DNA from: Chelonoidis abingdonii | Taxonomy: Eukaryota > Chordata > Testudines > Testudinidae | Length of the DNA: 64,000 nucleotides | Direction: 5' to 3' | NCBI RefSeq assembly: GCF_003597395.2 | Contig: NC_133773.1 | Location: 147,793,272-147,857,271 of the forward strand | In this document: positions 1 through 11,100 of the stretch, piece by piece | How the letters are laid out: the number at the start of each line of letters is the position of its first letter | Position numbering within the stretch: position 1 is the stretch's first letter | The notes under the pieces: generated by a model | What the model was told of the DNA's origin: nothing | Database searches by the model: none | What the model saw: only the letters and a program-made list of their open reading frames with translations | Position numbers and translations under genes: made by a program

Positions 1-110
1 CAGGCTCCCTCTGGAGGGTGGTGTGGGGGTGCAGGGGGAGTGGACTCCCCTCTAGGGGGTGGTGTGGGGGCGCAGGGGGAGCAGGCTCCCCCTGGGGGGA
101 TGGGGGAAGG
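1..110. repeat. Short G-rich tandem repeat, about 41-bp period
   Basis: A unit with a GTGGTGTGGGGG core followed by a GCAGGGGGAG block occurs at about 18 and again at about 59, and the CTCCC-containing start recurs near 1, 42 and 82. The array is probably cut by the left window edge. No coding content is seen. Confidence 0.6.
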
Positions 111-3100
111 GGCTGCTGCCCACAAGGGGTGGGGGTCTAGCTGAGACTGGCGCCTTGGTCGCTGCCTGAGGCCCTGGGTGCGACAGGCAGGAGGCTCAGG
201 GCTGGGCCTGCAGCTACAAGACCAGCCATGCACTAGCAGGCCAGAGAGATGCACCAGCACATCGGCAGGAGCTACTTCCCTGCCACCCTCCACAGAGGCA
301 GCCCAGCTTCTCTTCCAGTGCCCACAGGCTGGCAGCAGCTCTGCATGCCCCTGGGTGCTGCATCTGCACCAGCCCCCCAGCCGTGAGAAGGAGGAGCCGC
401 GTGCCACACCCCAGCACGGGGACCCTGGTCTGGGGGATGAGACTGGAAGAGCTCGAGCTCCCCTCCCTACAGCCTGTGCCATGTCCCTGTAGCAGCCACA
501 GGCTGGTCATGGCTCCCTGCAGCCCGCTGCGTCCATCCTGGGACCCCATAACCTCTAGGTAGAGCTTGGGGTCTCTCCAAGGTCTAACGCGCAGCGCCAC
601 CTCCTGGCTGCCCAGTATATTACAGTTCAGCACTCCAGGGGAATGGGGTGCGGCTGCTGCTTGGGGCTCCATGGGAGCTGCTGGACCTCCGGGAGGCAGG
701 GGGGCACGTCTGCATTGAGGGTCGCTGGGGATGGCGGTATCTCTGGGCTCCAGCAGACATCTGACGGGGGAGTGAGCAGACCATTAATTCACTGACTACA
801 AGAACTGGAGTTTATAAAGCTGCCAGTGTAAATCAGGACCCATCCAACATTCAGCAGGAAAGGCCTGGAAGTGGCTTGACAAGGAGGTATATGGATGGAT
901 GTCTGTGACTTTAACAACCGAGCCCCTAAGGAGGGCTGCGGTTATTGGCTTGTACAAGCCTTTTGTGCGTTGAAGCAGGACCCTCCAGAGCGACCTCTGG
1001 CTGCAAGGGAGTGTGTAGGTGGCAGCCACCCGGTGACAGGTGGTGTATGGGAGGAGCAGAGACCCCTCTCCCACCCAGGAGGGAGTTGTGATGATCAAGG
1101 GAAAGAGACATGGAGGCAGTGGTCTTACCACTGGCTGAGCTGTAGCAGGGTATCTAGCAGCCCCTGCAGCGTCAGCAGGCAGCGCAGTGCCCAGCAGCGA
1201 TGGCCAGGAGATCCCTGGTGCCAGCAGGAGGAAACACCTGCAGTATCAGATGTGGGAGGCCTGGACACGGAAGAGCAGGGTGCCCACTGGGCAGTGGCAA
1301 CAGTGGGGTGGGCTTGGGAAAGATAGTACAAGGGCAGTGGGGATGTGAACGGTTCCCCCTAGGTGTCTTCAGTGGTGAGCGGTGGGGCATGCCAGCAGGG
1401 GCTGCTGCCTTAAGAACTGTGAGCATATAAAGGGAAAAGGAGAGGAGCAAGGGGGCAGGTTGAGCATCCTCCAAGGGGCACACAACATGTGGCTGATAGT
1501 CAGAGCTGTTGGCTCCCCCTTCACCATGGCTTGGAACTGTGGGCATCGCCCTGCTGCCATGGGCAGGGGAGCTGCAGGGAGCCCCTTCTGTGGTGGTACT
1601 GGGGAGCTGTGGGGGTCCGTAGCGGGGAGGTGTTGGGATTGATGAGCTGCAGGGGTCCCCCTGCCACCCACAAAGGCAGGGAGCTGTGGGGTACCCCCCT
1701 GCCCACAGTGGCTAAGAGCTGTGGCGTATCTTCACTGCCTTAGGTGGCAGGGGTACCTCACAGCTCCCTGTTACTGCAGGAGGTGATGGGACCCTGCAGC
1801 TCCCAGCCACCCAAAGTCACGGAGGTCTTTGGAAGTCACAGATTCCATGACTTTCATGACCTCCATGACAAAATCATAGCCTTATTTATAATTCAAAGGC
1901 TTTAACAGTTTTTCCTTTTCTGTATCTGAAATAAAAGGTTCAAAGGATGTTTAATGGGGTGTTTGCCCTGGGACTAAGCAGGCTGAGATCTTGGTGTAGC
2001 AAACACTGAACTTGTTTAATGTTGGACAGTGATGGAGTCATATTAACACCGCTGACTCTTTGGGCCCCTACAGTCCATCTCAATTATTACAACAGAAGGC
2101 AGGACGTGTTATAAAGAGTTATCCTAATGAAGTCCAGGGCCTTGCAAAAGAGGAGGTGTAAAAAGGGAACGCTGCACCCAATGGAGCGAGAATTCAAGGA
2201 GGGAGCAGTTGCTTGCATGCTTGAGGAAACGTTAGCCCCTCAGGCAAGAGCCAGAAGCAGGGGGGTGGTGACGGACACCGCAGCTCCTCCTGCTAGCGAG
2301 CACACTGCTATTGGGGCATGAGAAAAGGACACTGAGCCAAGGAGATTTGGCCCTGGAGGACATGCCTGAAGGGTGAACATGGCTAGGGACTGGCAGGACG
2401 GGCCTGCTGGTTGTGGAAAGGGGCTAATCACGGTATTGACAGGAGAGGACCTTAGTGTCTTGCTTGCCTTGAAGGAGAAGTACCATCAGGAACTTGGTAT
2501 TTTGAAGGAGGACAAGCAGCAGGTCCTACAAGAAAGAGATGAGCTAGACAAATGCAAGGGGGCTTGGAGTGGCAAATTGAAATGCTGGTGGACGAGTGGC
2601 ATGGGCTTCTCTCCCAGTAGAGGAGATGGAGGTTGCCAGCCCAGTTGCTTTTTGGGTTTAACCAGCCAGAGATATAGTCATTGGAAAAACAGACCAAGGG
2701 GTGACGGAAGAAATAATGACCGTAGAATGTGCCCTGGCACTGGGCAAGGGTCTAAGGGTTTGGATAGGTGGGTGTGTTTCAGGGTGACTTGCCCCTCATG
2801 GACAAGAGCTCTGGGGGTCAGCCAACCTTGATTCCTGGGGAGGCACAGCTGAGCAGGAATCAGCTGATTCCCCTTGAAGAGCAGCAGGAAGAAGCCATGC
2901 TGCTGGCCCTGCAGTGAGACTGCTCAGGGAGAGCAGAGGCTGCTGGGACAAGTAGGCACAGCAAGGAACTCTGACACTTGGGGAGGGAGACTTCAGGCAG
3001 AAGAGGCTGGGAGTGACCAGAGACAGAGGTATATGGCTGGGCTTGAGAACTGCACTTGGAATGTTTATTAATTAATAAACCAAAATCCATAGAGGGCTGC

Positions 3101-3929
3101 TGTTAAGGGACTTGTAAAAGCCTTTTGTGAGTCACTGAGGAGGGGAAACTGAGGCAGGCCACTTGCAGCATGGCCTCTGACTTCATGGGGGCACTTAGGT
3201 GTCACCAGGTCAGCCTCCAACTAAGTCAAATGCCCTACAAAAATGTTCAGAGTAGCTGTGTTCCTCCAGGGTATAAGCAAGACAAGGGGGGGGAAGGTGA
3301 TGTTTATTGGACCAGCTGCGGCTAGTGGGAGAAAAGCTCTGGAGCCACACGGCCCTGAATCAGAGCTCTGTGTAGCACTTGAACACTCCTCTGTCCCCAC
3401 TGCAGAAGTTGTTCCAATACAAATGTAAATGTGTGTGACTCACCGCTGCAGCGTCTCCTGCTGGTCATCTCAGGGAATTAAGTCTTTTCCAGCCTGGGCG
3501 CCCTCTGCAGGCCAGTGTCCCACTTTTCCTGCCCCCTCCCCCCTCCCCCCCCGGTATCCCTACCAGACCCCAGTGTCCCTTTACCCTGGGGCTGCTCCCT
3601 GGCAATACCCCCACCAGTCTCTATGGGCCTTCCCTTGATGGGGAGCCCCCAACCCTCTAATCCCCACCTTGCCTCAGTCTGGGCTTCTGCCAGTCATCAC
3701 CCAGCCCCCACTCCCTGGGGCAGACTGCAGTGTAAAAGCCACTGATCCTAGGGAAGGGGGTCAGACCTGCTACCTTCCTCTGCCTCCCATACATGTATGG
3801 GCCTTGGACCAGGTCCTGGAGCTCCTCTGGCTCTCCCTGGCCCACTTCACTCCCAGTACCCTTTCTGCAGGCAGCCTGGCCCTGCTGTCTCCCAGCCTCA
3901 GAGGCTTTTTATAAGGGCCAGCTGGGGCC
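111..3929. other. No recognised gene; diffuse old repeats
   Basis: Open frames here are short and match no family I recognise. A stretch near 2460-2560 (+) would encode a charged, coil-like peptide with many E, K and Q, but it has no splice or homology support. Two similar segments, 931-967 and 3092-3129, share a GAGGGCTGC start and an AAGCCTTTTGTG-type end, which marks a dispersed repeat of unknown class. In mammals LOXL3 lies on this side of DOK1 in the opposite orientation. I looked for SRCR or lysyl-oxidase exons on the - strand and found none. Confidence 0.5.
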
Positions 3930-4640
3930 CGCGTTAAGACCACCTATGACGAACGGGGACTGTTCTTAATGTTTGCTCTGAATACTGTGTTGGTGCCTCA
4001 GTGTCCCCTAGGCAGTTCTTAAGTATCTAGGTGGTGGGATAAGGGTGTGTGATTGCTCGCAGAGCAAAGGCCAGTGCACCTAAATGTCTTCGGCACTCTG
4101 TTCCTAGCAACTGATGGCTGGGCCTTCTCCTCTGCAAAGGTGTCAACTGAAGGTGGTTGGAGACAAAGGGATCAGGTGACTTCCTGGCCGGGAAAGGAGT
4201 GAAGCAGATGAGGGGCTGGAGGGGGGTTAGTCTGGAGCTTGCTGGGGATGAGGAGTGGAAGTGCAGACGTGGGGGTCTGCTCACTGCCCCCCAGAATGGA
4301 CCCGCCGAGGGTCTGTTCGGTGTCAATCTAAAACAGCTACTGTTTTAGACCTGTTCTGTATCGAATAAACCTCGTGTTGATTCCTGGGGCTAAGAGTCAC
4401 GTCTGACTGCAAAGTGGGGGCAGAACCCTGTGGCTTCCCCAGGACCGCCCACCTGGGTGGGCTCGCTGTTGGGAAGCCCACGGAGGGGCAGAGGATGCTG
4501 ATGCTCCAAGGAGAGAACCCAGGAAGGTGAAGACGTATTGTGAGCTTCTTTGCCTGAACAAGTCTGCCTCCAGGGAGAAGGACGGCTCCCCAAAGTCTGA
4601 CTGCTTGTGGGGAGCTGTTCAGAGCAATCGCCCGGACTCC
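3930..4640 (+). mobile_element. LTR-like dispersed repeat with polyadenylation signal
   Basis: The segment has an LTR-like layout: an AATAAA signal at 4364-4369, then a GAGTCACGTCTGACTGC block and a C-rich tail. It resembles LTR-type repeats common in turtle genomes as I remember them. I could not find clean TG/CA ends or a target duplication, so the borders are approximate. No gag, pol or env frame is attached, so it is at most a solo LTR. Confidence 0.4.
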
Positions 4641-5379
4641 GTTGCACACCACCCACTCAAAAATCTATTCCCTCATTCACCTGTTCTCTTACAGAAATGT
4701 GACAGCTGGGCAGGCCAGCTTCATCAACAAATGTGCTCTGACATCCAAACTTACACGCCAGCTTGAGTGACAAGCTTAATTACAATCAACATCCTTGTAT
4801 GGCAAATAACTGCCGCAGCCGTCTTTCATTCTTTCAGCACATTGATCCCTAGCTAGAGGGACCATATTTCTGCGGACACACACTGACAGGCTGGCCTGCG
4901 GCCTCCTCGCGCAATTCCCTGCCTGAGGAAAGGGACAGTCTCAGCCAAATTGGACTTGTGGTCACCTAACCTAGCGTGGCTGTTCCATGATTTTACCAGA
5001 TTGAAGACAGTTCGAACTGGCCTGTAGTTTCTTTTCGAAAGGCCTCCAGCACAGTAGCCTCAGACACGCTCGGAGCAGAACATCCCCAAGCTCCCCGCCC
5101 ATACATGTATCTGTGGAGCTGCTTCCTGGGAAAATCAACTTTTTAAAATGTAAGTTTAATCATCTACGCAAGTAACTCCCCTTCCCGCAGTCCTAGTTCT
5201 GGCCAGCCCCCCTGCAGGCCGCTAGGGGCTTTGCTCAGACACGAAGGTGCTAACCCGGGACAGTGACCAGAGCGTCCACGGGCTTTCTTGCCCTGGCTGT
5301 AGGGTCGCCAAATAGCAGCATCTGCGCGCGCTGGGGTCCCGTTCCCACCCTCGTTACACCCTGGGTCACTCCTGTCCCC
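4641..5379. other. Unique intergenic sequence, nothing recognised
   Basis: No exon, RNA gene or repeat class is recognisable. The segment sits between the LTR-like repeat and the large minisatellite. Confidence 0.4.
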
Positions 5380-7640
5380 CCTCTTGGGGCAGGCCCCTGC
5401 CCTTCACTCCCCCACCTCCCGTCAGCCCCCATTCCCTTCCCCTTCCCCTGCCCCCCTCCTGAGGGCATGGGCCCTGCCCCTTCACTCCCATCCTCCTCAG
5501 TCACCCCCCACCCCCCCTCTGGGGCAGGCCTGCCCTCACTCCCCCACCTCCTCAGTCCCCCCCACCCCCTCTGGGGCAGGCCTTGCCCTTCATCACCCAT
5601 CCTCCTCAGTCAGCCCCCCTACCCCCCTCCTGGGGCAGCCTGCCCCTTCACTGCCCCCAATCTCCTCAGTCACCCCCCACCCCTCTGGGGCAGGCCCTGC
5701 CCCTTCACTCCCCCCATCCTCCTAGTCACCCCCCACCCCCCTCCTGGGGCAGGCCCTGCCCCTCACCCCCATCTCCTCAGTCACCCCCCACCCCCTCCTG
5801 GGGCAGGCCCTGCCCCTTACTCCCCTCCTCCTCAGTCACCCGCCACCCAGTCCTGGGGCAAGCCTGGCCTGTATCCCCATCCTCCTCCATCCACCCCCAC
5901 CCCTCCTGGGGCAGGCCCTGCCCCTTCACTCCCCCATTCCTCTCAGTCACCCCCCACCCCCTTCCTGGGCAGGCCCTGCCCATTCACGCCCCATCCTGCC
6001 TAGTCACCCTCCCACCCCTCCCTTGGGGCAGGCCCTGCCCCTTCACTCCCCATCCTTCTCGATCACCCCCCACCCCCTCCTGGGCAGGCCTGCCCTTCAT
6101 CCCCCCATCTCCTCAGTCACCCCCCACCCCCTCCTGGGGCAGGCCCTTGCCCCTTCACTCCTCTCCCATCACCCACTCCGCGGCCCGGCCCTCACCTCCC
6201 CTCTCCCGTCACTCCCCCGCCTCCCCCCTCATGGCAGCCCTGCCCCTGCACTCTCCCCATCCTCCTCAGTACCCCCCACCCCCCTCCTGGGGAGGCCTGC
6301 CCCTGTCATCCCCCATCTCCTCAGTCACCCCCAGACCCTCCCTCCTCCTGGGGCAGGCCCTGCCCTTCACTCCCCCATCTCCTCAGTCACCCCCACCCCC
6401 TCCTGCGGACAGGGCCTGCCCTTCACTCCCATCCCTTCCTCAGTCACCCCCCACCCCCCTCCTGGGGCAGGCCCTGCCCCTTAACAACTCCCCATCCTCC
6501 TCAGTCACCCCCACCCCTCTGGGGCAGGCCGCTGCCACCTTCACTCCCCCATTCCTCCTCAGTCACCCCCACCCCAGCCCTGGGGCAAGGCCCCTGCCCC
6601 TTCACTCCCCATCCTCCTCAGTCACCCCCCACCCCTCCTGGGGCAGGCCCTGCCCCTTCACTCCCCAATCCTCACTCATCACCCCCCACCCCTCCTGGGC
6701 AGGCCCTGCCCTTCACTCCCCCATCCTCCTCAGTCACCCCCACCCCCTCCTGGGGCAGGCCCTGCCCTTCACTCCCCATCCTCCTCAGTCACCCCCCACC
6801 CCTCCTGGGCAGGCCCTCCCTTCACTCCCCCATCCTCCTCAGTCACCCCCCACCTCTCCTGGGGCAGCCCTGCCCTTCACTCCCCCATCCTCCTCAGTAA
6901 CCCCCACCCCACCTCCTGGGGCAGGCCCTGCCCCTTCACTCCCCCATCCTCCTCGGTCACCCCCCATCCCCTTCCTCCCTTCCCCCACTGGGGCAGCGCC
7001 CTTGCCTTCACCATTCCCCATCCTCTCTCAGTCCCCCCCCCCCTCCTGGGCAGGCCCTGCCGCTTCATCCCCCATCCTGCCTCAGTCACCCCACCCACTC
7101 ACCCTGGGGCAGGCCCTGCCCCTTCACTCCCCCATCCTCCTCTAGTCACCCCCCACCCCCTCCTGGGCAGGCCCTGCCCTTCACCCCCCATCCTCCTACA
7201 GTCACCCCAGCCCCTCCTGGGGCAAGCCCTGCCCCCTTCACGTCCCCATCCTCCTCAGTCACCCCGCACCCGCCTGGGGCAAGGCCCTGCCCTTCACTCC
7301 CCTCCTCTCAGTCACCCCCCCTCCATGCCACCGTCCTGGGGGCAGGCCCCGCCTATCACTCCCATCCTCCTCAGTCACCCAACCCTTCCTGGGGCAGGCC
7401 TGCCCCTTCACTCCCCACCTCCTCAGTCACACCCCACCCCTCCTGGGGCAGGGCCCTGCCCCTTCACTCCCCCGATTCCTTCCTCAGTCACCCCCACCAA
7501 CACATCCTGGGCAGGCCCTGCCCCTTCACTCCCCCATCCTCCTCAGTCACCACCCCCCTCCTGGGGCAGGCCCTGCCCCTTCACTCCCCCATCCTCTCAG
7601 TCACCCCCCACCCCTCCTGGGCCAGGCCACGCCTTCCACA
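5380..7640. repeat. Large C-rich minisatellite, unit about 60 bp, directly upstream of DOK1
   Basis: Dozens of imperfect copies of one unit follow each other. Each holds a TTCACTCCCCCATCCTCCTC part, a CAGTCACCCCCCACCCC part and a CTGGGGCAGGCCCTGCCCC part. Unit length drifts by a few bases because the C and G runs vary. The C/G-run asymmetry means the - strand carries many closely spaced G-runs, a pattern able to form G-quadruplexes. The array ends about 150 bp before the DOK1 start codon. Long open frames across it (up to 520 codons) exist because the unit lacks stop codons. They are not genes. Confidence 0.93.
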
Positions 7641-8130
7641 TAGCCCGCCCTCGGCAGGCCCGCCCCTTCCACAGAGCCCTGCCCGTCACACGCGGGTCAC
7701 TCGCCCCCTGCAGGGCACAGCCCCGCGGGCCGCCCCGTCAGGCCAGGCAGGCAGCAGGAAGCCGCCCGAAGCGTGCGTGGGCCCGGGCCGCCCGATGGAC
7801 CCCGCGGCCAAGAGGGGCGGCTCTACGTGCAGCAGGGCCACAAGTTCGGGGCCAAGGTCAGCGGGCTCGGGGCGCGCGCGGGGGGGGTCGCTCCGGGGCG
7901 GGGGGGTCGCTCCAGGCAGGGCTGGGGGGCTCGGGGCGCCGCGAGGGGGGGTCGCTCCGGGCGCGGCCGGGATCTGGGGCCGGGAGGGGGTCCCCCCGGC
8001 GCTGGGGGTAGAACCCAGGAGTCCGGGCTCGAGTTCTCAGGCTGCCCCCCCCCCTTCAGCTGCTCCCGCCAGAGCCTGGGGGCCGCGTGCGGAGCGGCCC
8101 CGCTGTGGGGCGAAGTGGGGGCTCCCGTTC
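7641..8130 (+). promoter_or_regulatory. DOK1: GC-rich, CpG-rich promoter region around DOK1 exon 1
   Basis: CpG dinucleotides are dense from about 7640 to 8130 and sparse on either side, as in a vertebrate CpG-island promoter. No TATA box is apparent upstream of the 7795 ATG. Exon 1 lies inside the island and intron 1 starts within it. In mammals LOXL3 starts in the opposite direction nearby, so this could be a bidirectional promoter, but that is inference only. Confidence 0.6.
7795..7856 (+). CDS. DOK1: DOK1 exon 1 (start of PH domain), with apparent one-base frame break
   Basis: The ATG at 7795-7797 opens MDPAA, like the start of other DOK1 proteins. The conserved PH-domain start [15 protein letters not shown], which reaches the donor (AAG|GTCAGC, GT at 7857), is read in another frame, that of codon 7809-7811. 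One extra base between 7795 and 7811, most simply one more C before CAAGAG at 7808-7812, would join the two in frame and give the expected spacing. An in-frame GTG at 7773 exists but is an unlikely start. I treat the ATG as the true start and the break as an assembly error or a real allele. Confidence 0.8.
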
Positions 8131-11100
8131 CTCGGCGGGGCTGAGCCGGGCTGGGATCCAGCCAGGCCGGGGTCTGTAGGGAGACCTGGGCATGGAGCTC
8201 GATGGCTCTCCAGGTAGAAGGGAAAAGGATGTGACTCCCTGCCCCCACCTCAGGGTCACCCTTGGTACCTGCCTGTGTGACCCCCCCTCTCCCCTAGGGC
8301 CAGACACCTTCCTGGGGCTGCTAGCCCTTCTGCTCCCGGGAGGTTCCCCTCTGCCTGGAGAAAGTGTAACAAGTCCTTGTTTAGCAAGCATGTGGCCCGA
8401 GGGGATCCGGTGGATACAGTGCACTTAGATTTTCAGAAAGCCTTTGACAGGGGCTCTCATCGGTTGGTAACTGGCTAAAAGATAGGAAACAAAGGGTAGG
8501 AATAAATGGTCAGTTTTCAGAATGGAGAGAGGTGAATAGTGGTGTTCCCCAGGGGTCTGTTCTGGGCTCAGTCCTATTCAACATATTCATAAATGATCCG
8601 GAGAAAGGGGTAAACAGTGAGGTGGCAAAATTATTAAAGATAGTTAAGACCCAGCAAACTGTGAAGAGCTTCAAAACGATCTCTCAGAACTGGGTGACTG
8701 GGCAACAAAATGGCAGATGAGATGTAATGTTGATAAATGCAAAGTAATGCACGTTGGAAAACAAATCCCATCTATACACATAAAATGACGGGGTCTAAAT
8801 TAGCTGTTACCACTCAAGAAAGAGATCTTGGAGTTATTGTGGATAGTTCTCTGAAAACATCCACTCAGTGTGCAGAGGCATCAAAAAAAAGAACAGAATA
8901 CTGGGAATAATTAAGAAAGGAATAGATAATAGGACAGAAAATATCATGTTGCCTCTATCTAAATTCATGATACTCCCACATCTTGAATACTGCGTGCAGA
9001 TGTGGTTGCACCATCTCAAAAAAGATATATTGAAATTGGAAAAGGTTCGAAAAAGGGCAGCAAAAATGATTAGGGGTATGGAATGGTTTCTGTGTGAGGA
9101 GAGATTAGTAGGACTGGGACTTTTCAGCTTGGAAAAGAGACGACTAAGGGGAGATATGATTTAGGTCTATAAAATCATGACTGGTGTAGAGAAAGTAGAT
9201 AAGAAAGAGTTGTTTACTACTCATAACGCAAGAACTAGGGGGTCACCAAATTAATTTAAATAGGTATCAGGTTTAAAACAAATAAAAGGAAGTATTTCTT
9301 CACACTATGCACAGTCAACCTGTGGAACCCATTGCCAGAGGATGTTGTGAAGGCCAAGACTATAACAGGGTTCAAAACAGAACTGGATGAGTTCATGGAG
9401 GATAGGTCCATCAGTGGTTATTAGCCAGGATGGGCAGGGATTGTGTCCATGGCCTCTGTTTGCCAGAAGCTGGGAATGGGTGACAGGGGATGGATCACTT
9501 GATGATTCCCTGTTCTCTTCATTCCCTCTGGGGCACCTGGCACTGGCCACTGTCAGAAGTCAGAATACTGGGCTAGATGGACCTTTGGTCTGATGCAGTA
9601 GGGCGGGGGTGGCCAACTTGAGCCTGCGAAGGAGCCAGAATTTAGCAATGTACATTGCTAAAGAGCCACAGTAATACATCAGCAGCTCCCCTGCTCCCAG
9701 CGCCCACGGCAGCCCTGCCCCCTCCTTCCCTTCCCACATGTCCTGATCAGCTGTTTCTGTTTCATGGGGGTGCAGGAGGCTGGGGTGAGGGGAGGAGCCA
9801 GGGCACTGCAGGCTCAAAGCAGGGGCGGGAAGGGCTGGAGTGGGGGCAGAGCCAGGGGTTGAGCAGTGAGCATCCCCCGGCACACTGGAAAGTTGGCACC
9901 TGTAGCTCCAGCCCCGGAGTCAGTGCCTATACAAGGAGCTGCGTGTTAACTTCTGAAGAGCCCCATGTGGCTCCGTAGCCACAGGTTGGCCACCCCTGCA
10001 GTAGGGCCATTCTTATGTTCTTATATTGTCCATGCCTATCACCCAGTTACACAGCTTAGCCTGCAGGCCCCGTCTGGACCGTCTAGCCAGGTGCTCATGT
10101 GATGAGCGTCCTGCGATCGCTCTGTGATGTCTGTCCCAGTCTCATCTCCCTACGCAGGGCAGTGCTATTCCCTCACTGGGATCTTGAGGTGTTAGGCCAG
10201 AGCCCAAGTCATGTCTGCTCGGGGGGTGGTCATCCTAAGTGTCCTAGTGGCTCGGCTGAGCTGGGGTGGCTCTGGTGGGGTGGGGGTTGCTATGGTGATA
10301 GTTTCAGCAGGTTGTACTGGTGCTGTGGCTGTGCAGAGCCTGTGTGAGATCCCAACAGCACTGAGCTTGGCTTGCAGATCTGCAGAGGCCATGCTCATGA
10401 CAGGAGGAAAACCCCTCCTGCCCTTCCACATTTCCTGGTCTAGATGGCAGAGACAGCGTCTACCTGTTCTGCCTGGTAGCATCTCCTCTCTGCTGTGTGT
10501 TTCTGGTAACACTGCCCTTGCTGCACCCCCGTCCAGGCTGCCAGCTCAGTAGTGTTGGCGCCTTTTCAGCCATGCGAGGGGCTCTGGCATGCATACTGGA
10601 TGTACTGACCTACCAGGCAAGGCAGGGCTGGTTTCGTGTCTCTGGAAATCTGTTACTCCTATCCCTGTGTTCCTGATGTTAGCATGCCACTGTCTTGGGC
10701 TGATACTTTTCTGTGCCATTGAACTTCACAGCATGACTCAAGGGTTTCTGCAGCAACCTTGGTGAGTCTCTCAGCTTGAACAGATGGCAGGTGCCCGTGG
10801 CATTGTGGGAGGTGGGTAGAGTGCAGTCTCACACCAAATATCCAGCATCCTTGTGGGCTGTGACCTCCTGGATGCACCAAGGGAACTCGTATTGGGCCAG
10901 TGTGGTTGGCAGCATGAGGCCTGGTGTAGCTCTGCCCTGCTCATCACATTGTCCTGCACTCTGCCAGTCATGCGAGCTCAGGCCCTGTCCCCATGTCTGC
11001 TGTCTCTGTGCCACCCCATAGATGGAATGGCTGGTTTGCCGCGTCCTCTCTCTATTGCTCCTGGGATTGTGGGCTGTCAGGAATAAAGGCAGCCCTTCCC

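Noticed and set aside
214..672. 152-codon - strand frame near the left edge, considered as a LOXL3 exon
   Set aside because: No SRCR, lysyl-oxidase or signal-peptide pattern, and no similarity to LOXL3 or HTRA2 that I can recognise.
5263..7145. Long + strand open frames (246 and 520 codons) rich in P, S and H
   Set aside because: They lie within the C-rich minisatellite, are open in several frames, and the unit simply lacks stop codons. No domain or splice evidence.
7773..8144. Frame from GTG 7773 as the true DOK1 start
   Set aside because: GTG starts are very rare in vertebrates. The nearby ATG gives the DOK1-like N-terminus with one missing base, and the frame beyond 7856 is intron.
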